From the NCBI GenBank assembly GCA_029780695.1, contig JAKOYD010000167.1, positions 28,386 through 92,385 of the forward strand: 64,000 nt of DNA, written 5' to 3'. The notes under the pieces are model-generated. The model did not search any database. It was not told the origin of the DNA and worked only from the letters and a program-made list of their open reading frames with translations. A program made the position numbers and the translations under genes. Numbering within the stretch: the first letter of the stretch is position 1; each line of letters starts with the position of its first letter. Positions 1 through 7,366 of the stretch are shown here, one piece after another. The DNA is from Pseudomonadota bacterium (GTDB taxonomy: Bacteria > Pseudomonadota > Gammaproteobacteria > Burkholderiales > Burkholderiaceae_C).

Positions 1-501
1 CCCCTTGAGCGTGCGCACGACGGCTTGCGCCGGCCCCTGTGGTTGAACGGCGTCGCTGCCCAGGTGGGCCAGGCCGATGCACAGCGAGGTGGTTGCCACC
101 AAATCCACCAGCAGGGTGGCCATCACCGGCCCGACGGCACCCGCGCCCAGCAGCGCCAAAATCAGCGGCACGCCCATGAAGCCCGAGTTGGGAAACGCGG
201 CCACCAGCGCGCCCAGCGCCGCGTCGGCCCAGCCGGCGCCACGGCGGCGCGCCAGTGCGGCTGCGGCGGCCACGACGAGCGCGGCCGCCGCCAGCCACAC
301 AGCGGCGATCATCGGGTTGAACAGCTGCAGCAGGGGCGTGGTGCTGCCAAAGCGCCACAGCATGCACGGCAGGGCGAAATACAGCACGAACATGTTCAGC
401 CCCGGTACCGCGTCGAGCGGCAACAGGCGCGAGCGCGCGGCCAGGTAGCCGCACAGCACCAGGGCAAAAAACGGAAACGTGACGGAAAAGATGTCGGCCA
501 A
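1..501 (-). CDS. AEC-family (auxin efflux carrier-like) transporter, N-terminal part
   Basis: The frame runs off the left edge, giving 167 residues of a family usually about 300 long. It starts with an N-terminal membrane segment (ADIFSVTFPFFALVLCGYLA) followed by LPCMLWRF and AFPNSGFMGVPL, the PNSGFMG signature typical of AEC permeases (PF03547). The start is taken as a TTG at 501 because the encoded MADIF aligns with normal family starts; another TTG lies at 546. No clear ribosome binding site is visible, so the start is uncertain. It lies 87 bases downstream of the chalcone-isomerase-like gene on the same strand. The substrate cannot be told from the sequence. Confidence 0.75.
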   Translation of the reverse strand, partial: MADIFSVTFPFFALVLCGYLAARSRLLPLDAVPGLNMFVLYFALPCMLWRFGSTTPLLQLFNPMIAAVWLAAAALVVAAAAALARRRGAGWADAALGALVAAFPNSGFMGVPLILALLGAGAVGPVMATLLVDLVATTSLCIGLAHLGSDAVQPQGPAQAVVRTLKG

Positions 502-588
502 GGCGAGCGGTCGGTCAGCGGCAAGCGCCGCCGTGCACGATACCAAACCGGCGCCCGCCTGCGGGGCGCGGAGTGCGTGGGTCGCGCG

Positions 589-1176
589 TCAACCTTGATG
601 CAGCGCGTCGGCGGCCTTGCGCGGCGCGCCCAGCAGCGCGTCCTTCAGCCGGCTGTCCACCGGGTGGGGCCCCACCCAGATGCGCAGCATGGCCTCGATG
701 AAGCCGGCGTCGGTCACCGCTTCGCCTTTCTGCACGTTGTCGACAAAGAACGTGGTGCCCTTGCCCGGCACGTAGTCGAAGCGGAAGGTTTGGCCTGCGG
801 CCAGTTTCTTTTCGGTGCTGAAGATGCGCGAGAGCTTGTCCATGAACCCGGCGACGGCGGCCTGGCGGCTCGGGTCGGAGTTTTCGCGCATGCCGCGCAC
901 CATGGCAATGCCCAGCTGGTCGCTGGGAATGTCGCGCGACGCCACGAAGCTCACGCGCTTGGCACCGGGCTGCGCCAGCAATTGCTCGGCCGTGGTGGCC
1001 TTGACGGGGGTGTAGAAGGCAATTTCGTACAGCGCGATCACCGCGCGGTAGCGCACGCCTTGTCCGTTGAGCTGCAGCGTCTGCCCAGCGACCTGGGCAG
1101 TGGGCTCGAACCGCCCCTCGGCCGCGGCCAGCAGCGGCGTGGTAGCCAGCGCCGACGCCAGCAGCGCGCTTTTCAT
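589..1176 (-). CDS. Chalcone isomerase-like periplasmic protein
   Basis: This 195-residue protein opens with a signal peptide (MKSALLASALATTPLLAAAEG). It carries the features of the bacterial chalcone-isomerase-like domain (PF16036): GQTLQLNGQGVRYRAVIALYEIAFYTP near the start and DYVPGKGTTFFVDN near the end. Bacterial members are exported proteins of unknown function, and a true flavonoid isomerase role should not be assumed. The start at 1176 was preferred to longer in-frame versions because it puts the signal peptide at the N-terminus. It is divergent from rep, with a 260-base spacer. Confidence 0.8.
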   Translation of the reverse strand: MKSALLASALATTPLLAAAEGRFEPTAQVAGQTLQLNGQGVRYRAVIALYEIAFYTPVKATTAEQLLAQPGAKRVSFVASRDIPSDQLGIAMVRGMRENSDPSRQAAVAGFMDKLSRIFSTEKKLAAGQTFRFDYVPGKGTTFFVDNVQKGEAVTDAGFIEAMLRIWVGPHPVDSRLKDALLGAPRKAADALHQG

Positions 1177-1436
1177 CCATCTCACGGTCAGCACGATGAG
1201 CTCCCTCTCTCCCTTAGAACCTGCGTTGTTGCGGCGCGCTTGCGCGGCAGCCGCGATTAAAACGCGTTTATGACGAATTTGTGAACCGACACGCCTGCCG
1301 ACGGTGAAAAATCGCACACCGCCGTCAACTGATCGCACCACGGCCACGCAGGCGCCAGCGCGGCCAGACAGGTATCATTTCACGCCTTCCCTTCGCAGTA
1401 TTGACGGCGCGACCCACGCGTGCGCCCGTGTCCTTC
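1177..1436. promoter_or_regulatory. Divergent spacer between chalcone-isomerase-like gene and rep
   Basis: This 260-base spacer separates two outward-facing genes, so promoters in both directions are expected. It is locally richer in A/T around 1255-1280. I cannot assign convincing -35/-10 pairs, and no gene is seen. Confidence 0.35.
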
Positions 1437-3497
1437 ATGACCGCATCCCTGAACCTGGCCCAGCAAGATGCCGTCAACCACTTGCGAGGCCCTTGCCTGG
1501 TGCTGGCCGGCGCCGGGTCGGGCAAGACGCGTGTCATCACACACAAGATTGCGCGGCTGATCCAGACCGGGGTGGAAGGCCGGCGCATTGCCGCGATCAC
1601 CTTCACCAACAAGGCCGCCACCGAGATGCGCGAGCGTGCGCGTCAGCTGGTCGGCAAACCGGCGGGCGAGGTGCTGATCTGCACCTTTCACGCCCTGGGC
1701 GTGCGCCTGCTGCGCGAGGACGGCGCTGCCCTGGGCCTGAAGCCGCAATTCAGCATCCTCGACAGCGACGACGTGCTCAGCCTGCTCAAGGACTGCGGCG
1801 CCACCACCGACGCCGCCACCGCGCGGCAATGGCAATGGACGATCAGCGGCTGGAAGAACGCCGGCCTGAACGCCGCCGCCGCGCTGGCGCAGGCCACCAG
1901 CGAGGGCGAGCGCCAGACCGCGCGGCTGATGGCGCGCTACGAAGAGCGCCTGGCCGCCTACCAGAGCGTTGACTTCGACGACCTGATTGGCCTGCCCCTG
2001 CGCTTGCTACAACAAAATGAGCAAACAATGCAGAAGTGGCAAGCGCGGCTGGCCCATGTGCTGGTCGATGAGTACCAGGACACCAACGCCACGCAATACG
2101 AGCTGATGAAGCTGCTGGTGGGTGCGCAGGGCAGCTTCACCGCCGTGGGCGACGACGACCAGAGCATCTACGGCTGGCGTGGCGCGACGCTGGACAACCT
2201 GCGGCGGCTGCCGCTGGACTTTCCGCGCCTGAAGGTCATCAAGCTGGAGCAGAACTACCGCTCCACCGGCGCCATCCTGCGCGCGGCCAACAACGTGATC
2301 GGGCCCAACCCGAAGCTGTTTCCCAAGCGGCTGTATTCCGAATTGGGCGAGGGCGAGCCGGTGCGCGTGGTCGATTGCGACCATGAGGCGCACGAGGCCG
2401 AGCGCGCGGTGGCGCGCATCCAGTCGCTGCGCCAGACTTCGCCGCACAAGGAGTGGCGTGATTTCGCCATCCTTTATCGCGCCAACCACCAGGCGCGCGT
2501 GTTCGAGCAGGCGCTGCGGCGCGCGCAAATTCCGTACAAGGTGTCGGGCGGGCAAAGTTTTTTTGACCGCGTCGAAATCAAGGACTTGTGCGCCTGGCTG
2601 CGGCTGTGGATCAACGAGGACGACGACCCAGCCTTTCTGCGCGCCGTCACCACGCCCAAGCGCGGCATCGGGCACCAGACCCTGGCCCAGCTGGGCGAAT
2701 TCGCTGCCAAGGCACATCTGTCGCTGTTCGGCGCGCTGTACGCACATTCGCTGGGCGCGGCGCTGCCGGCGCGCGCCGTCGCCGGCCTGCACGAATTCGG
2801 GCGCGAGCTGAACGAGCTGCGCCATCGTGCCCGACACACCGTCGGCCGCGAGGCGGCGCGCGCCTTTCTGGACGAGTGGCTGCAGGCCATTCATTACGAA
2901 AAGCATCTGCACGACAGCAGCGACACGGCCCCTCAGGCCACGGCGCGCTGGGGCAACGTGCTGGAATTCTGCGACTGGATGGCCGACCGCTGTGGCGGAC
3001 AGATCACCGACGCAGCGGGCGTCAGCCTGTCGCTGGAGCCTAAAACACTGCTGGACGTGGCGCAGACCATTTCGCTAATTTCGACGCTGAACGAGCGCGA
3101 TCAGGACCCGAACGTGGTGACACTCTCCACCCTGCACGCCGCCAAGGGCCTGGAGTGGCCGCACGTGGTGCTGGCCGGCGTGATCGAGGGCCTGCTGCCG
3201 TTTCGCCCCGATGAAGACGCCGGCGCCGCCGCGCAGGCCGCGCGCATCGAGGAAGAGCGGCGCCTGATGTACGTCGGCATCACGCGCGCGCAACGCACCC
3301 TGGCCGTCAGCTGGACGCGCCGGCGCAAGAAGGGCCGCGAAATCGTGGCCGCGCGGCCCAGCCGCTTCATCGCCGAAATGGCGCTCGACCAGGCCACCGT
3401 GCGCGAAGATCCGCGCGAAAAACTCAAGGCACTGCGGGCCGAATTCGCCCAGCGCGCGTCAGCGCAAAGCGCCGCGCCCACCCACACCACCCCATGA
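1437..3497 (+). CDS. rep: ATP-dependent DNA helicase Rep (UvrD/Rep superfamily 1)
   Basis: A 686-residue superfamily 1 helicase that unwinds DNA 3'-to-5' and helps forks pass obstacles. Visible motifs are Q-motif LNLAQQDAV, Walker A GAGSGKT (residues 25-31), TFTNKAATEM, Walker B DEYQDTN (from residue 211), GDDDQSIYGWRGA, QNYRS, and the late motifs TLHAAKGLEWPHV and LMYVGITRAQ. Length fits Rep (about 670) better than UvrD (about 720), and the C-terminus lacks UvrD's extra tail. The ATG at 1437 was chosen because the sequence then starts with MTASLNLAQQDAVN; an in-frame upstream start would add 12 unlikely residues. Its stop overlaps the next gene's start by 4 bases, suggesting translational coupling. 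Confidence 0.92.
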   Translation: MTASLNLAQQDAVNHLRGPCLVLAGAGSGKTRVITHKIARLIQTGVEGRRIAAITFTNKAATEMRERARQLVGKPAGEVLICTFHALGVRLLREDGAALGLKPQFSILDSDDVLSLLKDCGATTDAATARQWQWTISGWKNAGLNAAAALAQATSEGERQTARLMARYEERLAAYQSVDFDDLIGLPLRLLQQNEQTMQKWQARLAHVLVDEYQDTNATQYELMKLLVGAQGSFTAVGDDDQSIYGWRGATLDNLRRLPLDFPRLKVIKLEQNYRSTGAILRAANNVIGPNPKLFPKRLYSELGEGEPVRVVDCDHEAHEAERAVARIQSLRQTSPHKEWRDFAILYRANHQARVFEQALRRAQIPYKVSGGQSFFDRVEIKDLCAWLRLWINEDDDPAFLRAVTTPKRGIGHQTLAQLGEFAAKAHLSLFGALYAHSLGAALPARAVAGLHEFGRELNELRHRARHTVGREAARAFLDEWLQAIHYEKHLHDSSDTAPQATARWGNVLEFCDWMADRCGGQITDAAGVSLSLEPKTLLDVAQTISLISTLNERDQDPNVVTLSTLHAAKGLEWPHVVLAGVIEGLLPFRPDEDAGAAAQAARIEEERRLMYVGITRAQRTLAVSWTRRRKKGREIVAARPSRFIAEMALDQATVREDPREKLKALRAEFAQRASAQSAAPTHTTP

Positions 3498-3985
3498 CCA
3501 CGCACCACATCCTTCGCCTTGCCCTGTGCGCCGGCGCGTTCGCGCTGCTGGCGGCCTGCGCGGCCCCGCCGCCAGATCGGCACGCCAGCGCGACCAGCAC
3601 GCCATCGACCGTTGACTGCCCCGACGTCACTCGGCTGCACGCCGCGCAGCTTTACGGCAGCTGGAACGTCGAACTGGTGCAAGCCGGTCTGCGCGGCCAG
3701 CTGACCCTGCGCGAACACCCCGAATACACTGCCAGCCTGCGCGGCGAATTCAGCTATGGCGGCCGACACTCCATCGCCTCAGGCGACGTCGAGGACGGAG
3801 AGTTCAATCTGGACGAATCGCGTGACGGCAAAGCCCTGCACGCCTTCTGGAGCGGCAAACTGGTGCCCGCCGCTTGCGGCGCCGAGATCCGCGGCACCTG
3901 GCAACCCCTTGCGCAGCCCGGGCAACCGCCGCTGCCCGAAAGCGATTTTGTCCTGCGGCGCGCCTCCACCCTCGTCAACTGGTAG
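3494..3985 (+). CDS. Small lipoprotein of unknown function
   Basis: This 163-residue protein has a lipoprotein signal peptide with the lipobox LLAACA (lipidated Cys at about residue 22), so it should sit in a membrane facing the periplasm. The mature part contains GSWNVELVQAGLRGQLTLREHPEY and repeats of short beta-like stretches, suggesting a small beta-barrel or lipocalin-like fold; this is inference. It begins in an ATGA overlap with rep and is followed by a terminator, so the two form a unit. I do not recognise the family. Confidence 0.75.
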   Translation: MTTHHILRLALCAGAFALLAACAAPPPDRHASATSTPSTVDCPDVTRLHAAQLYGSWNVELVQAGLRGQLTLREHPEYTASLRGEFSYGGRHSIASGDVEDGEFNLDESRDGKALHAFWSGKLVPAACGAEIRGTWQPLAQPGQPPLPESDFVLRRASTLVNW

Positions 3986-4060
3986 CGCGGGCGTTTGTGC
4001 CCGCGTCTTGCACCGCGCCGCAGCATGAACCCCAGCTATCCACCATCGGGCTGGAGACAA

Positions 4061-4090
4061 AAAAAAGCCCGCTGAATCAGCGGGCTTTTT
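4061..4090. terminator. Bidirectional rho-independent terminator
   Basis: An A-run, then a hairpin AGCCCGCTGA-ATCAGCGGGCT, then a T-run reads as an intrinsic terminator in both directions. It closes the rep-lipoprotein unit. Before the island inserted, it would also have lain directly downstream of the tRNA-fMet gene on the minus strand. Confidence 0.85.
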
Positions 4091-4097
4091 GGCTATT

Positions 4098-4116
4098 TGG
4101 TTGCGCGAGAAGGATT
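4098..4116. repeat. Attachment site copy distal to tRNA (19-bp direct repeat)
   Basis: These 19 bases are identical to 19496-19514, the CCA end and part of the T-arm of tRNA-fMet. The copy has no tRNA body attached. It marks where the host sequence (terminator at 4061-4090) resumes. Confidence 0.9.
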
Positions 4117-4287
4117 CTCCGATGCGGTCTAACGCGTTGAATTCGTTGGAAATTTTTCTGACGTGTCTCAAACATACCAACAAAAATACCAACAAATCGC
4201 AATCCGACCCCACAAAATGACCCACGGGTCATCAGGGCGATGGCAACATGCCGACCGCGCCGGTGAAGTGCCGGCGGGGAGCACAAC
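4117..4287. other. Left end of island with two TACCAAC repeats
   Basis: This noncoding 171-base end holds TACCAAC at 4175-4181 and 4187-4193, 12 bases apart. Three further copies (two direct, one inverted) lie close to the other end. They are candidates for integrase arm-type sites. GGGGAGCAC just before 4288 is a plausible ribosome binding site for the next gene. Confidence 0.5.
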
Positions 4288-5292
4288 ATGGATTGGTTTC
4301 AGCGCCTGACCGGATTCCGGGAGGCGGGCCACGCGGACACCCAGCGGCAGTTGGTGGTCGAGGGTGATCGGCTACGGTCGCTGGTGAACGGAAAGACCTA
4401 CGGCATCGGCCGGTTCGAGCAGCCGTCGCTCGGAGAACTTAGGGCGCGGGTCAAGCCGGCGCCCGGTCGCCTGAAAGTGTCCATCGTGACTGGCGACGTC
4501 CGCAAGCTGCACCAGCAGCCCGAATACGCTGGTGCGCTGTTTCAGGTGGCGAGCCAGTTCAACGTGCTGGAGATGCCTTCCCCGTCCGTCACGCCGGAGG
4601 CTGGCGTCACTGGCTACCAGCATGACCGCACGCAAGGCCCCGCGTGTGCGCTGGCCGCTGGCGCCGCCACGATCTACCGGAACTACTTCGTGCCCTGTCA
4701 TGGCGGGGTCGGCCAGACCGGCGCGCGCCAATTGGACGGGCTGGCCGATTTGGGCGCCGCGTTGAGCGAGCTGACCGGGTTGCCGGCGCCCGACCTGTGG
4801 CGCATGCAGAACGGCTATGCGCTGGCGAGCAACGAAGGTCTGCAGGCCATCTCCGCCGTGCTGGGCACGATGGACGCTGATCGGCTGGATGGCCTGCGGG
4901 CGCGCCTGCGCATAGGCGTTCACGCAGGCGTCGAAGTCACCGACGTGGATGATCATCCCGGCCCTTTGGTGTCGCAGGCGTATTGCTCAGCGTTGCCGGT
5001 GGCCTACACGCGCGTCCCGCCGGCATTGTGGGCGCCATTCGCTTCGCTGGTGCTGGAGGGCGCCTACGAGGCAACACTGCTGGCCGCCGCAGAAAACGCG
5101 CAAGCCGGAGGCAGCAACGTCGTGCTGCTGACCCACTTGGGCGGCGGCGTGTTCGGCAATGACGACGGCTGGATTCACGGCGCCATGGACCGGGCGCTGG
5201 AGTTGGCGCGCGACTGGGCGCTGGACGTGCGGATCGTCTGCTACAGCTCGCCGTCGCGTGCGACGCGGGATTTGGCGGCTGCCTTCGGCTGA
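4288..5292 (+). CDS. Macrodomain-like protein of unknown function
   Basis: This 334-residue protein resembles an uncharacterised family with macrodomain-like features. VSIVTGDVRKL (TGDV at 68-71) resembles the first strand and GD motif of macrodomains. LLTHLGGGVFGN (from about 281) resembles the glycine-rich ADP-ribose phosphate loop. Between them lie TQGPACALAAGAATIYRNYF and RMQNGYALAS. Known macrodomains bind or hydrolyse ADP-ribose; I infer, but cannot show, that this one handles an ADP-ribose or NAD-derived ligand. It is the first gene inside the island and converges with the small gene and Nudix gene, overlapping the former by 52 bases. Start supported by GGGGAGCAC upstream. Confidence 0.7.
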   Translation: MDWFQRLTGFREAGHADTQRQLVVEGDRLRSLVNGKTYGIGRFEQPSLGELRARVKPAPGRLKVSIVTGDVRKLHQQPEYAGALFQVASQFNVLEMPSPSVTPEAGVTGYQHDRTQGPACALAAGAATIYRNYFVPCHGGVGQTGARQLDGLADLGAALSELTGLPAPDLWRMQNGYALASNEGLQAISAVLGTMDADRLDGLRARLRIGVHAGVEVTDVDDHPGPLVSQAYCSALPVAYTRVPPALWAPFASLVLEGAYEATLLAAAENAQAGGSNVVLLTHLGGGVFGNDDGWIHGAMDRALELARDWALDVRIVCYSSPSRATRDLAAAFG

Positions 5293-5624
5293 CGGCGCAG
5301 GCCCGCGCTGTACGGCCCGCCCGGTTGCAGCTTGCCGAAGGCATGCCATGCACCCATGTAGGCGTCGTGCAGCTCGTCGTCCCGGGTCGAGCCCTTGAAG
5401 TTGCTGTAGTCGATGCCCATCAACCGCTGGGAGATAGCGGCAGCCACGTCGGCACGCTTCACCCGCGCCCGGCAGCGGTAGTCGTTCCCGAGCGTGACCT
5501 CGACCTTGGCGCCGGGAAACACGCGCTCGATGTCGCCATCACGCCGCGCGCGCACCAGCAACTCGTCGGGCTCGCAGTCCTTGTCGACGATGGACAAAAA
5601 CGCGTCGTTCAGGCAAAGCCACAT
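5241..5624 (-). CDS. Small conserved protein linked to the Nudix gene
   Basis: A 127-residue protein starting MWLCLNDAFLSIVDKDC, with YRCRARVKRADVAAAI and GIDYSNFKGSTRDDELHDAY in its second half and a basic tail. It recalls small proteins I have seen annotated as hypothetical, but I cannot name a family. It starts two bases after the Nudix stop codon, so the two are surely one transcript. Its 3' end overlaps the macrodomain-like gene's 3' end by 52 bases on the opposite strand. The pairing suggests a common pathway with those two genes. Confidence 0.72.
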   Translation of the reverse strand: MWLCLNDAFLSIVDKDCEPDELLVRARRDGDIERVFPGAKVEVTLGNDYRCRARVKRADVAAAISQRLMGIDYSNFKGSTRDDELHDAYMGAWHAFGKLQPGGPYSAGLRRQPKAAAKSRVARDGEL

Positions 5625-5626
5625 GT

Positions 5627-6265
5627 TCAGGCTCCCTTCTGGCCGATGTGCGCCAGCAGCGCTTTCACGATGGGTTGGTCGTTCTGGTGGTTGGTGGTCG
5701 ATGCCAGCGTGTCGGCCGGCACCAGCATGACTGCTTGCGACTCCCAGCCCATGTCCGCAGGGTTGCCCCCGAGGCGCCGGGCCAAGTAGTAGCGCGTCAC
5801 GCTGGTCGTGCGCACGCTGTCGCACAGGTAGCCTGTCAGCTCAACCTGCAGACCCGATTCCTCCCATGCCTCCTTGATGGCTGATGCGCGGGTGCTGACG
5901 CCGTCGAGCTTGCCTTTGGGATAGCTGCGCGTGTAGCCGCCATAGCCGTCGGTGGGCGCGACGACCCACACCCGCCCGTCCGGCTCGACCGTCACCACGC
6001 CGGCGGCGGGCTTCTTCCCGGGCGCGGTCGGCATCGGTGGTTCGTCGAAGGTGGCGCGTGCGCCAAGCGCTTCCCAGCCGGCGTCATCGGTGGGCGCGGC
6101 CGGCCATGGGGCGACCGGTACGCCGTTGACGTCGCTCGGCATTCGGCAGTCGGGTGTGGCGGTTGCAATGGCGCTGCTGTCGGCCCAAGCGTCGGTGGCG
6201 CTGGGCGTGCTGGGCTTCTTGATGGTGACGGGCTGGCCCTTGTCGTTCAGGCGCGGGTGCTGCAT
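5627..6265 (-). CDS. Nudix hydrolase
   Basis: This 212-residue protein has a low-complexity N-terminus (1-80) and a Nudix fold from about residue 86. The Nudix box spans 117-139 (PKGKLDGVSTRASAIKEAWEESGL in two halves: PKGKLDG and STRASAIKEAWEESGL). The metal-binding glutamates E132, E135 and E136 are kept, but the loop is one residue short and the usual GE reads GV. Nudix enzymes cleave nucleoside diphosphates linked to another group, ADP-ribose being common; the substrate here is unknown. An unusually strong AGGAGGA lies before the ATG. It heads a two-gene unit with the small gene downstream. Confidence 0.85.
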   Translation of the reverse strand: MQHPRLNDKGQPVTIKKPSTPSATDAWADSSAIATATPDCRMPSDVNGVPVAPWPAAPTDDAGWEALGARATFDEPPMPTAPGKKPAAGVVTVEPDGRVWVVAPTDGYGGYTRSYPKGKLDGVSTRASAIKEAWEESGLQVELTGYLCDSVRTTSVTRYYLARRLGGNPADMGWESQAVMLVPADTLASTTNHQNDQPIVKALLAHIGQKGA

Positions 6266-6356
6266 GTGATTCCTCCTGCTTTCTTCCTGATTTCGTCAGT
6301 ATCGCGCCACCCCGATGGCTCGCCTCATCTTTCTTGAGGATCAAGCAGGCGCTGCG

Positions 6357-6662
6357 TCACGCGAGAGCGTGCCGCACCTTGAGCGGTGATTTTTTCACGG
6401 CCTGCCGGGCCTGCCACAGGTCATAGGCGCCCTGCATGGACAGCCACAAGCTGGCACGCCCGCCCCGCTCTGCACCAAGCCATGCCTCTATGCGCAGCGC
6501 CATTTCAGGTGACACGGCCGCGCGGCCGTTCAGCACGCGCGACAGCGCCACACGCGACACGCCCAACTGTTCGGCGGCATCCGTCACGGTCAGTCCCAAC
6601 TCGGGTAGCACATCATCGCGCAGCGCCAGCCCGGGATGGGGCGGATTGAACATCTCTGCCAT
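6357..6662 (-). CDS. higA: HigA-family antitoxin (XRE helix-turn-helix)
   Basis: A 101-residue antitoxin with PPHPGLALRDDVLPELGLTV, the hallmark start of HigA/VapI proteins, then a helix-turn-helix (TDAAEQLGVSRVALSRVLNG) and SLWLSMQGAYDLWQA. It should bind HigB and repress their shared promoter. It lies 11 bases after higB on the same strand with AGGAG before its ATG, the normal toxin-first order of higBA loci. It likely stabilises the island. Confidence 0.9.
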   Translation of the reverse strand: MAEMFNPPHPGLALRDDVLPELGLTVTDAAEQLGVSRVALSRVLNGRAAVSPEMALRIEAWLGAERGGRASLWLSMQGAYDLWQARQAVKKSPLKVRHALA

Positions 6663-6673
6663 TGAAATCGCTC

Positions 6674-6952
6674 CTAGTGGTAGTCCTGATAGTTCACCAG
6701 CACGGCATCCTCGCCCTCAAACGCGAAGGTCAGGCGCCAATTCCCATTCACCCACACCGACCAATGCCCGGCCAGTTCGCGCGTCAGCGGGTGCAGGCGC
6801 CAACCCGGAAGGTTCATATCCTCGGGTGTGGTTGCCGCGTTCAACTGCGCCAGTTGCCTGCCCAGCTTGGCAGCGTGGCTTGGCTGGATGCCCGCCTTGT
6901 TGCCGCGCTCAAAGAACGCTTGCAGCCCCTTGTGCTGGAATGACTTAATCAC
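6674..6952 (-). CDS. higB: HigB-family toxin (RelE-like mRNA interferase)
   Basis: A 92-residue RelE/HigB-type toxin, predicted to cut mRNA on the ribosome. It contains IKSFQHKGLQAFFERG, the PGWRLHPLTRELAGHWSVWV core and NWRLTFAFEG, typical of HigB. The start is a GTG at 6952, giving VIKSFQHKG, where homologues usually begin MIKSF. A possible -10 (TACACT) lies shortly upstream and overlaps short inverted repeats that could be the HigA operator. Neighbouring higA completes the module. Confidence 0.9.
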   Translation of the reverse strand: MIKSFQHKGLQAFFERGNKAGIQPSHAAKLGRQLAQLNAATTPEDMNLPGWRLHPLTRELAGHWSVWVNGNWRLTFAFEGEDAVLVNYQDYH

Positions 6953-7366
6953 GGCATAAGTGTATCGTGATGCGTTACGGAATGCAATGGGGCCGTGCCA
7001 CTGCAGCGCCATCCGCTTGCTCGGCGTTGTCGACCCGCAGGCATCGCCGGCAAACGTGCTGGCGTAGAGATGCGGGGGCGGTATGCCCGGAGGTTTCCAT
7101 GCAGGGCAAGTTTGGAAACCAAGTTTCCACAAAAAAGGAAACGGCCACATGCACGCTGGCGGCGAGGGAATCTGCGCAGGCTGATTCTGCGCACCGGCCA
7201 TGAATTCTGCGCACTGCGCGGTTTGAGCGGCTGGGACGTAGTGTCCGCCGCTGTCCGCCGCTGAAAGCGGACGGTCGGTCGAACAAAGCGGACGCCTGAA
7301 CGGCAAAAAAGCGGACGCGCCCAAGGCCCCTTCGGCGACGCGCCGCTGAACCCGTCGCTGACCGGC
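6953..7366. repeat. Repeat-dense noncoding stretch upstream of the toxin-like gene
   Basis: Three different short repeat families follow each other. GTTTCC/GGAAAC occurs four times in alternating orientation (7093-7098, 7114-7119, 7123-7128, 7137-7142). TCTGCGCA occurs three times (7171, 7186, 7206). GTCCGC or GCGGAC occurs at least five times between 7239 and 7316. The higB promoter should lie at the left end. The rest could be a replication origin, a regulatory region or the ends of a lost insertion sequence; nothing decides between these. Confidence 0.5.

Noticed and set aside
25..1260. 411-codon plus-strand open frame at the left edge
   Set aside because: It runs opposite the AEC transporter and chalcone-isomerase-like genes, both of which have clear motifs.
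4098..4116. Second tRNA gene at the left island end
   Set aside because: Only the last 19 bases of tRNA-fMet are present; no acceptor 5' strand, D-arm or anticodon.
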